This document shows, one piece after another, positions 1 to 8,746 of a stretch of DNA of 38,924 nucleotides. Position 1 is the first letter of the stretch; every line of letters starts with the position of its first letter. The translations under genes and the position numbers were made by a program. The stretch lies in assembly GCA_001512745.1 (NCBI GenBank), contig LFSM01000109.1, positions 1,943 through 40,866 of the forward strand, in the 5' to 3' direction. Source of the stretch: Clostridiales bacterium DTU032. GTDB lineage: Bacteria; Bacillota; Clostridia; Saccharofermentanales; DTU023. The notes under the pieces were generated by a model that was given only the letters and a program-made list of their open reading frames with translations, did no database searches and was not told where the DNA came from.

Positions 1-125
1 TAATGCTGGAAGAAGATGCAGGTGCACTTCTGATTTCTATGGACATACCTGAAGAAACAAAACCCAGACTGCGAGAGACGAGCACATGGTTGCTGCTGGA
101 GCAGTGTGGAGGAATAAGGGAATGA
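1..125 (+). CDS. C-terminal fragment of an upstream CDS (product not identifiable), truncated by window edge
   Basis: Open frame ...MLEEDAGALLISMDIPEETKPRLRETSTWLLLEQCGGIRE* ending TGA at 123-125, in an ATGA overlap with the likely relA start at 122. Confidence 0.55.
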   Translation, partial: MLEEDAGALLISMDIPEETKPRLRETSTWLLLEQCGGIRE

Positions 126-2494
126 AAGAAGTCGAAGACAAGGGAAAAATAAGGGATGCAATTCCGCCGTTAGAAGCGGATGCCTACATCGCTCATGCTG
201 ACAAGGAAGTACAGCATATCGTTGAAGTCTGGAAAGAATACACGGGCAGGCAGGATGCTTCGCTGATTTTGCGTGCCTATGAATATGCCAAAAAAGCCCA
301 TGCGCATCAGAAGCGTGCTACAGGTGAACCATACATAACTCATCCGGTTGCAGCAAGCAAAGTATTGCTTGATTTACAACTGGACGACAATACGCTGGCA
401 GCCGCCCTCTTGCATGACACAGTCGAAGATACCGATACTACTCTGGAAGATATCAGGAGAGAATTTGGTCAGGAAGTCATGTATCTGGTTGACGGAGTTA
501 CCAAACTATCCCGAATATCTTATTCTTCACAGGAAGAGGAGCAGGCGCAAAACTTCCGCAAAATGTTCCTTGCTATGGCGAAAGATATTCGTGTGGTTTT
601 AATCAAACTGGCTGACCGTCTGCATAATATGCGTACGATGAAGTACAAAGATCCTGATAAGCAGATTTCCACTGCCAGAGAAACTCTGGATATATATGCC
701 CCTCTAGCTCATCGTTTGGGTATTTATAAAATTAAGTGGGAACTGGAGGATCTAAGTTTACGATACCTTGATCCCGACGCCTACTATGAGTTAGTCGGCA
801 ATATCGCACAGCGTCGTGGAGACCGGGAGAGATACCTGGTGGAAATCGTTGCAGAGCTGCGTGATCGTATTTCTGAAATGGGTATTGAAGCTGATATCGA
901 AGGCCGTCCCAAGCATTTTTACAGCATCTACCGCAAGATGAAGGCGCAGAATAAAGACATAGAAGAAATCTATGATATCTTCGCCACGCGGGTAATAGTT
1001 CCTACAGTGGGGGATTGCTACGCAGTTCTGGGTCTGGTACATGAACTCTATAAGCCTATGCCCGGACGTTTTAAAGATTACATCGCTATGCCCAAAACGA
1101 ACGGCTATCAATCTTTACATACTACTGTTGTCGGCAGCCGGGGTATCCCCTTTGAGGTGCAGATACGTACAGCCGAGATGCATTACACTGCTGAATATGG
1201 AATTGCAGCTCATTGGCGCTATAAGGAAGGCAGGCAGGATCAGAAGGTTACTTCAACTGAAATGCGTCTTAATTGGCTGCGGCAACTGACTGAATGGCAA
1301 AGCGACACACGAGATGCTTCAGAGTTTATGGCAACTCTGAAAGAGGGCCTGATAACAGATGAAGTCTTTGTATTTACGCCTCAGGGCGACGTGATCGATT
1401 TGCCGGCTGGAGCTGTTCCTGTTGATTTTGCTTATCACATCCACAGTGATATTGGAAATTCAATGTACGGGGCTAAAGTCAACGGACGTATGGTTCCTCT
1501 GACCTATGAGCTGCAAAACGGTGATATTGTCGAAATTCTTACTTCAGATAAAGTTCGTGGTCCTTCACGCGATTGGCTTGCCATCATTAAAAGCGGCACG
1601 GCACGCAATAAGATATCAACCTGGTTCAAACGCGAGCGCCGTGAGGAAAATATGGTACGGGGCAGGGAAATACTGGAGCGAGAAATAAAAAATTCAGGTT
1701 TCTCACCTGCAGATTTACTGCAAAAAGATATCATCGCTCCTGCGCTGAAACGCTATTCCTACAGCACTATTGATGACATTTATGCTGCTATAGGTTATGG
1801 CGGCCTCCAGGCCAAGCGTGTTTTACCGCGCTTGCGTGATTCCTATCTGCGCACTCTGCCGGCAGAAGAACTGGCGGAAAGAGGCTACATGACTACCGGC
1901 CGGGGGCAGATCGTCTACAGTCCGGAACAGATTCTGACTGAAGAAAAGCTGTTAAAAGGCGGAGAAGCTACTGTTATCAACAAAACAAAAAAGAAGTCTG
2001 ACAGCGACAAGGAAATTCCTGTAAAAGTACAAGGTTTGGATAATGCTTTGGTCAAGCTGTCAAAATGCTGCAACCCGGTACCGGGAGATGCAATTATCGG
2101 CTTTATAACCAGAGGCCAGGGTGTAGCAGTGCATAGAATGAATTGCACTAATATCCGTCATATTCTGGAAAGATTTGACAGTTCTCAGGAGGATGCAGAG
2201 CGTGCTGCGCGTTTGATAGATGTATCCTGGAACGACAGCAGTTTGCACAGTACTTACCCGGTGGATCTTCAAATTATTGCCCGCGACCGTACCCGTTTAC
2301 TGGCTGAGATTTCAGCTGCAATAGCTGAAGAACATGCATCTGTGCAATCAGCATCCATGTCTTCAGCCAAGGATATCAGCGCCAATATTATGATGACGGT
2401 GAATGTCGAAAATCAACAGCAATTTGACCGGCTGGTAGGCCGGATTAAAGCGATTGACAGTGTGGTCAGAGTTACACGCGGTCACAACTCATAG
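122..2494 (+). CDS. relA: RelA/SpoT-family bifunctional (p)ppGpp synthetase/hydrolase
   Basis: HD domain (HPVAASKVLLDL, LLHDTVEDT), synthetase motif (YSIYRKM...GYQSLHTTV), TGS domain (VFVFTPQGDVIDLPAGAVPVDFAYHIH) and C-terminal ACT region. ORF opens at 86, but ATG 122 has an upstream GGAGG and overlaps the preceding stop. Confidence 0.95.
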   Translation: MKEVEDKGKIRDAIPPLEADAYIAHADKEVQHIVEVWKEYTGRQDASLILRAYEYAKKAHAHQKRATGEPYITHPVAASKVLLDLQLDDNTLAAALLHDTVEDTDTTLEDIRREFGQEVMYLVDGVTKLSRISYSSQEEEQAQNFRKMFLAMAKDIRVVLIKLADRLHNMRTMKYKDPDKQISTARETLDIYAPLAHRLGIYKIKWELEDLSLRYLDPDAYYELVGNIAQRRGDRERYLVEIVAELRDRISEMGIEADIEGRPKHFYSIYRKMKAQNKDIEEIYDIFATRVIVPTVGDCYAVLGLVHELYKPMPGRFKDYIAMPKTNGYQSLHTTVVGSRGIPFEVQIRTAEMHYTAEYGIAAHWRYKEGRQDQKVTSTEMRLNWLRQLTEWQSDTRDASEFMATLKEGLITDEVFVFTPQGDVIDLPAGAVPVDFAYHIHSDIGNSMYGAKVNGRMVPLTYELQNGDIVEILTSDKVRGPSRDWLAIIKSGTARNKISTWFKRERREENMVRGREILEREIKNSGFSPADLLQKDIIAPALKRYSYSTIDDIYAAIGYGGLQAKRVLPRLRDSYLRTLPAEELAERGYMTTGRGQIVYSPEQILTEEKLLKGGEATVINKTKKKSDSDKEIPVKVQGLDNALVKLSKCCNPVPGDAIIGFITRGQGVAVHRMNCTNIRHILERFDSSQEDAERAARLIDVSWNDSSLHSTYPVDLQIIARDRTRLLAEISAAIAEEHASVQSASMSSAKDISANIMMTVNVENQQQFDRLVGRIKAIDSVVRVTRGHNS

Positions 2495-4252
2495 AAGGTT
2501 GATTGAAACAATAACAACCGGACGCCGGCGTGTATATTCAAAGAGCGCTTTTTGTATCTCATTCTTAATGTTTTTCTCAGTTAAGGCGTAAACCAGCGGT
2601 TTTCCTCGTTTTCTCTGCTTATTGCCCATATCATCAAGACGCTCACGGCAAATATCCACAATGTGATGCATCTCACTTGAATAGATGAAGCCTCGGGTTT
2701 GAATATCGACTTGTCCCAGAATTTCATCTTTTTCCTTATCCAGTGTCAGGGCAATAGTTACAACACCGTCATCAGCCAGGAGACGCCGGTCATGTAATAC
2801 ATATTCGTCAATATCTCCCATTCCGGATCCGTCGATGGGGATACCTTCACCTTCAGTAAAACCGGCGAAAGACATGCGGTCGGGATAAAGCTCCAGGATA
2901 TCTCCATTCTTCAAAATAGCTATATTTTCTGAAGCAGTTCCCATATCATTGATCAGCTTGGCATGTGTATAGAGCATGCGGTACTCACCGTGAGCAGGGA
3001 TAAAGAATTGTGGCCGAACCAAACGGTTCATCAGCAGCAGCTCATCGCGGAAGGCGTGACCTGAGGCGTGAACGTCAGCTAAAGCGTGATATATAACGTC
3101 TGCACCTTTTCGGAACAAGGCGTCGATAACCTTATAAATGGCGGTCTCATTTCCGGGAATCATTGAAGACGAAAGAACAACAGTGTCTCCGGTCATTATC
3201 TCAACGCTGCGATGCTCAGAAAAGGCTAATCTGGTCAGAGCGGCCATAGGTTCGCCCTGGCTGCCGGTAGTAAGCAGCACCAGCTGTTCCGGTGTATAGT
3301 TATCCAGTTCATTCAGATTAATGATAGTTTTCGGGTTATAATCCACATATCCCAGTTCAGTAGCAGCATTGAAAGTGTTAAGCATACTGCGTCCAAGGAT
3401 CAGCACCTTACGGTTATACCTTTCCGCTGCAGTGATAACCTGCTGCAGACGCCAGACGTTGGAAGCAAAGGTTGTAATAATTATGCGTCCACTGGCATTG
3501 GCGAATATCTCTGAAAAAGCATCGCCGACTTTGGACTCAGACATGGAGTGGCCTTCACGTTCGATATTTGTACTATCTGAGATCAGAGCCAGTACCCCTT
3601 GGTTACCCAGCTCAGCAAAGGTGCCGAGATCAATCGGATCGCCTTTGATCGGAGTATAATCCACCTTGAAATCACCAGTCACAATTGCAGTTCCTGCAGG
3701 ACAGCTCAGCGCAAGAGAAACTGAGTCAGGTACTGAGTGATTAATGTGGATGAAGCGGACAGAAAATTTCCCCGCATCTACAATATCTCCGGCTTTAACC
3801 TGACGCAAGTCAGCTTTAAGCAAAAGTTTTTTATTGCGGCTTTCCAACTTGTTCTCAATCAGTTTAATAGTCAGGGGTGTGGCGTAAAGCGGAACATCGA
3901 ATTCATCAATGAACCAGGGGATTGCGCCAATGTGATCTTCATGTCCGTGAGTGATAAATAAGCCCTTGATTTTGTGGCGATTTTCACGCAGATAGGTAAA
4001 GTCGGGAATAATTACGTCTACCCCCGGCATATCACTGTCCGGGAAGCCCATGCCACAGTCAACAATGACGATTTCGTCCTCATATTCAAGAACAGTCATA
4101 TTCTTTCCCACTTCATGCATGCCGCCAAGCGGAATAAGGCGGAGTGGGTGATCATTTGATTCTTCAGGCAGATCCGATCCATTACGGTAGGGACGTGTCA
4201 GGTTTTGATCTTTCTTTTTTTTGCGGGAAGATTTTCCCGATGAATTAGTCAT
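2489..4252 (-). CDS. rnj: Ribonuclease J (metallo-beta-lactamase/beta-CASP)
   Basis: LIPLGGMHEVGKNMTVLEYEDEIVIVDCGMGFP, GLFITHGHEDHIGAIPW, TGSQGEPMAALTRLA and HASGHAFRDELLLMNRLVRPQFFIPAHGEYRML. Confidence 0.95.
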   Translation of the reverse strand: MTNSSGKSSRKKKKDQNLTRPYRNGSDLPEESNDHPLRLIPLGGMHEVGKNMTVLEYEDEIVIVDCGMGFPDSDMPGVDVIIPDFTYLRENRHKIKGLFITHGHEDHIGAIPWFIDEFDVPLYATPLTIKLIENKLESRNKKLLLKADLRQVKAGDIVDAGKFSVRFIHINHSVPDSVSLALSCPAGTAIVTGDFKVDYTPIKGDPIDLGTFAELGNQGVLALISDSTNIEREGHSMSESKVGDAFSEIFANASGRIIITTFASNVWRLQQVITAAERYNRKVLILGRSMLNTFNAATELGYVDYNPKTIINLNELDNYTPEQLVLLTTGSQGEPMAALTRLAFSEHRSVEIMTGDTVVLSSSMIPGNETAIYKVIDALFRKGADVIYHALADVHASGHAFRDELLLMNRLVRPQFFIPAHGEYRMLYTHAKLINDMGTASENIAILKNGDILELYPDRMSFAGFTEGEGIPIDGSGMGDIDEYVLHDRRLLADDGVVTIALTLDKEKDEILGQVDIQTRGFIYSSEMHHIVDICRERLDDMGNKQRKRGKPLVYALTEKNIKNEIQKALFEYTRRRPVVIVSINLL

Positions 4253-4319
4253 AAATTCTCCATTTTTCTATTGTTAAAGGGAAGCTGCAAGACTGGCAGG
4301 CCCCGTTTATTAGTTATTA

Positions 4320-4336
4320 ATACCATACTATGGTAT
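4320..4336. promoter_or_regulatory. Perfect 17-nt palindrome ATACCATA-C-TATGGTAT in the rnj/rpsT divergent intergenic region
   Basis: 8-bp arms are exact reverse complements around a single central nucleotide. Confidence 0.5.
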
Positions 4337-4425
4337 ATTTTAAACGCATTTGTCACAAGTGTATCGGGAAAAATTCCGGGATACGAATAGACTTAATTCG
4401 TTTATGGGGAAAAAACAATCAGGAC

Positions 4426-4455
4426 TTGAAACAACTGTGCATATCATGCTAAAAT
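4426..4455 (+). promoter_or_regulatory. Putative sigma-A promoter for rpsT
   Basis: TTGAAA (4426-4431), 18-nt spacer, TAAAAT (4450-4455). Confidence 0.6.
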
Positions 4456-4489
4456 GCACTTTGTTCGCAAAGAAACAGGAGGAATTGCT

Positions 4490-4750
4490 GTGCCTAATAT
4501 TAAATCTTCAGAAAGACGCGTACGCTCTAATGAACGTAAGGCGGAAAATAATAAGAGATTAAGGTCTGAACTTAAAACAGTGGTAAAAAAAGCTATTAAC
4601 GCCCAGGAACAGGATCTCGTCAATAAGGACGATATCGTCAGACAGGCGCAAAAGAAGCTTGACCATGCAGTAAGCAAAGGCATTATTCATAAGAATACAG
4701 CTGCTCGCCGCAAGGCTCGTATTGTACGGACCCAGCCTCTGGCAGACTAG
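4490..4750 (+). CDS. rpsT: 30S ribosomal protein S20
   Basis: GTG start after AGGAGGAATT. Protein (M/V)PNIKSSERRVRSNERKAENNKRLRSELKTVVKKA... is typical S20. Confidence 0.95.
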   Translation: MPNIKSSERRVRSNERKAENNKRLRSELKTVVKKAINAQEQDLVNKDDIVRQAQKKLDHAVSKGIIHKNTAARRKARIVRTQPLAD

Positions 4751-4809
4751 CTCTTTTGCTTTTTTAGTCTTCCGGAAATACCTTCGGATGATTCGACTTG
4801 AAGCGCAAT

Positions 4810-4832
4810 AGACCCTGGTGAGGGTCTTTTTT
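4810..4832 (+). terminator. Rho-independent terminator of rpsT
   Basis: AGACCCT-GGTG-AGGGTCT followed by a T run. Confidence 0.8.
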
Positions 4833-4897
4833 GCGTTATTTACTAAATTTAACATGCTATAATTGCTTCATGTATTAAGATTGGATGGTATAAACGA

Positions 4898-5866
4898 ATG
4901 AAAGTAAGCAAGGGATATATAGTCAGCGGAACACTGCTTGGCTTAGCCCTGTCATTAGTTGTCTTCGTCATGGGATATTCTCTCATAATATTAAATAACG
5001 TTAAATACGAAAATACGGGAGTGACAATACCGATCGAGACCAACCTGCAAACAGTGGAAGCTCCGGATAACATGAAAGAGGGTATGGAAGTACCTGTATT
5101 TGATGAAGAAAAAATATGGAATGTTCTGCTGATCGGATCTGATGCCCGGCCAGGCGACACAAGCTTTGGCCGTTCTGATGCAATGATACTGATGACGGTA
5201 AATGAGAAAACCGGCAAGATTCATTTGACCTCGCTGATGAGGGCGATTTATGTCAGTATTCCGAATGAACCGGATCCCCGTTATATATATAACTACACTC
5301 CCAACTATATGCTTAATGCTGCTCATGCCTGGGGCGGTCCTGAATTATTACTCAAAACTGTTCAAAGGAATTTTCGTGTTGACGTTCCTAATTATATAGC
5401 GGTAGATTTTCAAGGATTTACAGAGGTAATCGATGCTGTCGGCGGGGTTACCATTAACCTGACTGAAGCGGAGGCTTACCATCTCGGTCTGGCTCCTGGA
5501 CCACAGTGGATGAATGGCGCAACTGCACTTGATTATTCCCGTATTCGTAAAATCGACAGTGATTTTAACCGTATGGGCAGGCAGAGAACGGTCATCGCTG
5601 CCCTCATCAACAAAATGCGGACAGTAGATGTTGTTACCTTGGCTAAAACAGCCGAAGCAATTGCACCTTCTCTTACTACTAACTACAGCAAAAACGAATT
5701 ACTTGGCATCATAAGCAAGTCACCCTCCTACCAGAAATATGATATGGACGAGTTGATGCTGCCTTTAGAACAATACGACGCCATGGTTTATATCAATGGC
5801 ATGGAAATGTATGATATTGACTGGGCACGCAACATTGATGCCTTACACGCACATATGAGGAAATAA
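4898..5866 (+). CDS. LytR-CpsA-Psr (LCP) family cell wall protein
   Basis: N-terminal TM, LLIGSDARPGDTSFGRSDAMILMTVNEKTGKIHLTSLMRAIYVSIP, AVDFQGFTEVIDAVGGVTI, DYSRIRKIDSDFNRMGRQR. Confidence 0.9.
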   Translation: MKVSKGYIVSGTLLGLALSLVVFVMGYSLIILNNVKYENTGVTIPIETNLQTVEAPDNMKEGMEVPVFDEEKIWNVLLIGSDARPGDTSFGRSDAMILMTVNEKTGKIHLTSLMRAIYVSIPNEPDPRYIYNYTPNYMLNAAHAWGGPELLLKTVQRNFRVDVPNYIAVDFQGFTEVIDAVGGVTINLTEAEAYHLGLAPGPQWMNGATALDYSRIRKIDSDFNRMGRQRTVIAALINKMRTVDVVTLAKTAEAIAPSLTTNYSKNELLGIISKSPSYQKYDMDELMLPLEQYDAMVYINGMEMYDIDWARNIDALHAHMRK

Positions 5867-5872
5867 CAGCCT

Positions 5873-6382
5873 ATGTTGATTCTTGGAATCGATCCCGGAT
5901 ATGCCATTACGGGTTTTTCCCTGTTGTCGTATGCCAATAATCGCTTTAAAACTATTGACTATGGTGTAGTACGTACAGAGGCGGGTACTCCCTTTCCACA
6001 GCGACTGCTGGCAATAGATCAGGCCATTCAGGCTTTGATTGAGAAGTATAAACCGACTTGTATGGCTGTGGAAGAGGTTTTCTTCAGCCGCAATACTACG
6101 ACTGCCATGGGCACTGCCCATGCGCGGGGAGTGGCTGTCGTTTCCGGCGCCAGAGCAGGAATTCCAGTTTTCGAATACACACCGATCCAGGTGAAAAAAG
6201 CAGTAACAGGATATGGCCGTGCGGATAAAGAACAGGTCCAGTATATGGTGTGTCAGCTTTTGGATTTGCGTCAGATTCCTCAGCCCGACGACGCTGCTGA
6301 TGCGCTAGCCGTAGCTATCTGTCATGCGCACTCTGGTAACCGCACCGACGCTTTAGCTGTAGGAAATCATTTATTTGATTAG
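5873..6382 (+). CDS. ruvC: Crossover junction endodeoxyribonuclease RuvC
   Basis: MLILGIDPGYAITGF, AVEEVFF, YGRADKEQV, PDDAADALAVAICH. Confidence 0.95.
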   Translation: MLILGIDPGYAITGFSLLSYANNRFKTIDYGVVRTEAGTPFPQRLLAIDQAIQALIEKYKPTCMAVEEVFFSRNTTTAMGTAHARGVAVVSGARAGIPVFEYTPIQVKKAVTGYGRADKEQVQYMVCQLLDLRQIPQPDDAADALAVAICHAHSGNRTDALAVGNHLFD

Positions 6383-6394
6383 AAAGTTCAGAAT

Positions 6395-7003
6395 ATGATA
6401 GCTCGAGTTAGTGGCAAATTATTGCAGAGAAAAAATGATTCGGTGGTAATTAATCTGTATGGCCTTGGTCTGCGCATCGAATCTGCGCCGCGTATTATTG
6501 CACAGCTGCCTGCTGCAGGTGAAGAAGTGACACTTTATACGCATTTGCATGTGAGAGAAAATGAACTGACTCTTTTTGGCTTCAATTTGGAAGAAGAGAT
6601 GCACCTCTTTTCGCTTCTGATCACAGTAAGCGGAATCGGCCCGAAAACTGCCTTGCAGATATTGGAAGCACTGGATCCCGGCAGCTTTGCTCTGGCGGTT
6701 TTACAGGGTGATGTCACAAGCCTGACCCAGGCAAAAGGTATCGGTAAGAAAGGTGCTGAGCGAATTATACTTGAGTTAAAAGATAAAGTAGCTAAAAGTG
6801 AGTTCGCAGCTGAGGCTGAATTCCTGGCCAGACCGGATCAGTTTGCCGCCAGCAGTGCTGTTAAGGATGCTGTTAACGCTCTGGTGGTTTTAGGCTATTC
6901 TGCTAAAGAATCTGAAACTGCCATTAAGAGCCTTTCTGTCACCGAGGATGATGATGTCGAAAGTCTCTTGCGCAAAGCATTACGTAAATTGTCCAAGTGG
7001 TAG
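6395..7003 (+). CDS. ruvA: Holliday junction branch migration protein RuvA
   Basis: MIARVSGKLL..., TVSGIGPKTALQIL, KGIGKKGAERIILELKDK, C-terminal domain III. Confidence 0.95.
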   Translation: MIARVSGKLLQRKNDSVVINLYGLGLRIESAPRIIAQLPAAGEEVTLYTHLHVRENELTLFGFNLEEEMHLFSLLITVSGIGPKTALQILEALDPGSFALAVLQGDVTSLTQAKGIGKKGAERIILELKDKVAKSEFAAEAEFLARPDQFAASSAVKDAVNALVVLGYSAKESETAIKSLSVTEDDDVESLLRKALRKLSKW

Positions 7004-7017
7004 ATTGAGGAATTGAT

Positions 7018-8163
7018 ATGTACGAAATTTTTAGTCAGATGGATCAAGGCGACGATTCTTTTGTCGATGAACGCCTGCTTTCACGTAAGACTATCAGCTC
7101 TGACGGGAGAGAAGATGGCCTTCGTCCAACACGTTTCGACGAATATTTCGGCCAGGAAAAAATCAAAGACAATATAAATGTATCGATTGAAGCTGCTCGG
7201 GCCAGAGAAGAGGCCTTGGATCACGTCTTACTTTACGGTCCGCCCGGACTGGGAAAAACCACCCTGGCAGGTATTATTGCCCAGGAAATGAATGTTGAAA
7301 TGCGTATTACATCTGGGCCTGCCATCGAGAGACAGGGTGATCTGGCTGCACTTTTAACTAATCTTCAGGATAAGGATGTTCTCTTTATTGATGAGATTCA
7401 TCGTCTTAACCGTAGTGTGGAAGAGATTCTTTACCCCGCTATGGAAGACTATGCCTTAGATCTTATTATCGGCAAAGGCCCCTCAGCGCGGTCTGTACGT
7501 TTGGATCTGCCACATTTTACTTTGGTTGGTGCAACGACCAAGGCCGGATTGCTTTCTTCACCTTTACGTGACCGCTTTGGCATGGTCTACAGGCTGGACC
7601 TATACAACGAGGATGAGATCGCTCAGATTCTTTTGCGTAATGCTGCCCGGCTTGATGTAGGTATCGATCGGGACGGACTTGAACTGCTATCCAGCCGGTG
7701 CCGCGGCACGCCCCGTGTCGCTATTCGCTTGCTGCGTCGTATGCGGGACTTTGCACAGGTGCGGGGAGATAATGTGATTAACCGGGAAATCTGTCAACTG
7801 GGCCTGCAAGCTCTGGAAGTGGATGAGAGAGGGCTCGACTCTACCGACCGCATGCTGATGCTCACTATGGCGACCATGTACAATGGAGGTCCTGTGGGCC
7901 TTGACACCATGGCAGCTGTAACTGGCGAGGATTCCACAACGATAGAAGACATTTACGAGCCTTATCTGATGCAATTGGGCTTTTTGATCAAAACCCCGCG
8001 TGGACGCGTTTTGACTCAACAGGGATTTGCGCATCTGGGACTTGAGTATCCGAAGAATGGCGTCATGCAGGCAAATGGCAAGCAAGTCTCTTTGCAGGAT
8101 CTGATGAATTGGGAATCTACAGAAGAAATGAAAGAAGATGATGCAGGCGATGACGCGCAATAG
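7018..8163 (+). CDS. ruvB: Holliday junction DNA helicase RuvB
   Basis: [18 protein letters not shown], Walker [12 protein letters not shown], Walker [26 protein letters not shown]-terminal RuvB winged-helix domain. Confidence 0.96.
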   Translation: MYEIFSQMDQGDDSFVDERLLSRKTISSDGREDGLRPTRFDEYFGQEKIKDNINVSIEAARAREEALDHVLLYGPPGLGKTTLAGIIAQEMNVEMRITSGPAIERQGDLAALLTNLQDKDVLFIDEIHRLNRSVEEILYPAMEDYALDLIIGKGPSARSVRLDLPHFTLVGATTKAGLLSSPLRDRFGMVYRLDLYNEDEIAQILLRNAARLDVGIDRDGLELLSSRCRGTPRVAIRLLRRMRDFAQVRGDNVINREICQLGLQALEVDERGLDSTDRMLMLTMATMYNGGPVGLDTMAAVTGEDSTTIEDIYEPYLMQLGFLIKTPRGRVLTQQGFAHLGLEYPKNGVMQANGKQVSLQDLMNWESTEEMKEDDAGDDAQ

Positions 8164-8731
8164 ATTATTGTTTCATATTTGCTGTGGACCATGTTCGATG
8201 GCTCCGCTCGAGCTCCTGCTGGCTGAAGGACGTGACTGCGAGCTGTTTTTCTTCAATCCAAATATTCACCCAGCTGTAGAATGGCAGCGCCGTCTTGATA
8301 ATGCTGTTACAGCGGCAGAGCATTATCAGCTCTTGCTGCATATTTATCCCGGAAGTGATGAGGCAGCCTGGAGGGAACGGGCTGGAGACGGTAAAGAACG
8401 CTGCGCATTCTGTTACAGGACGCGTATGATGAAAACGGCTGAATTTGCCGCTAATAATGGTTTTGACAGCATAAGCAGCAGCCTTTTGGTCAGTCCCTAT
8501 CAGGACAGGGAAAGCATCATTGAGGCCGGTAAAACTGCTGCCGCTGCTTATGGTCTTGAGTTCGAAGCTCATGATTGGCGGGAACAATACAGGCATGGAC
8601 AGGATCTGGCGCGGGAGCTGGGGCTTTACCGTCAAAAATACTGCGGCTGTATTGTATCTCTGGAAGACTCCAAATTTTACGATAAAGTGTGTGCCGAGCA
8701 TGCTAAGCTGATCGAAGCTGATCTGATCTGA
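8138..8731 (+). CDS. queH: Epoxyqueuosine reductase QueH (DUF208 family)
   Basis: [58 protein letters not shown]. Overlaps ruvB by 26 nt. Confidence 0.9.
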   Translation: MMQAMTRNRLLFHICCGPCSMAPLELLLAEGRDCELFFFNPNIHPAVEWQRRLDNAVTAAEHYQLLLHIYPGSDEAAWRERAGDGKERCAFCYRTRMMKTAEFAANNGFDSISSSLLVSPYQDRESIIEAGKTAAAAYGLEFEAHDWREQYRHGQDLARELGLYRQKYCGCIVSLEDSKFYDKVCAEHAKLIEADLI

Positions 8732-8746
8732 GCGGCAAAATCGCTA

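Noticed and set aside
4444-5326. Several minus-strand ORFs opposite rpsT and the LCP gene
   Set aside because: Antisense to confident CDSs, no family resemblance.
7687-8160. 157-aa minus-strand ORF opposite ruvB
   Set aside because: Antisense to conserved ruvB, with no plausible domain or RBS support.
8165-8701. 178-aa minus-strand ORF opposite queH
   Set aside because: Fully antisense to a confident QueH CDS. Composition looks like a shadow ORF and there are no recognisable motifs.
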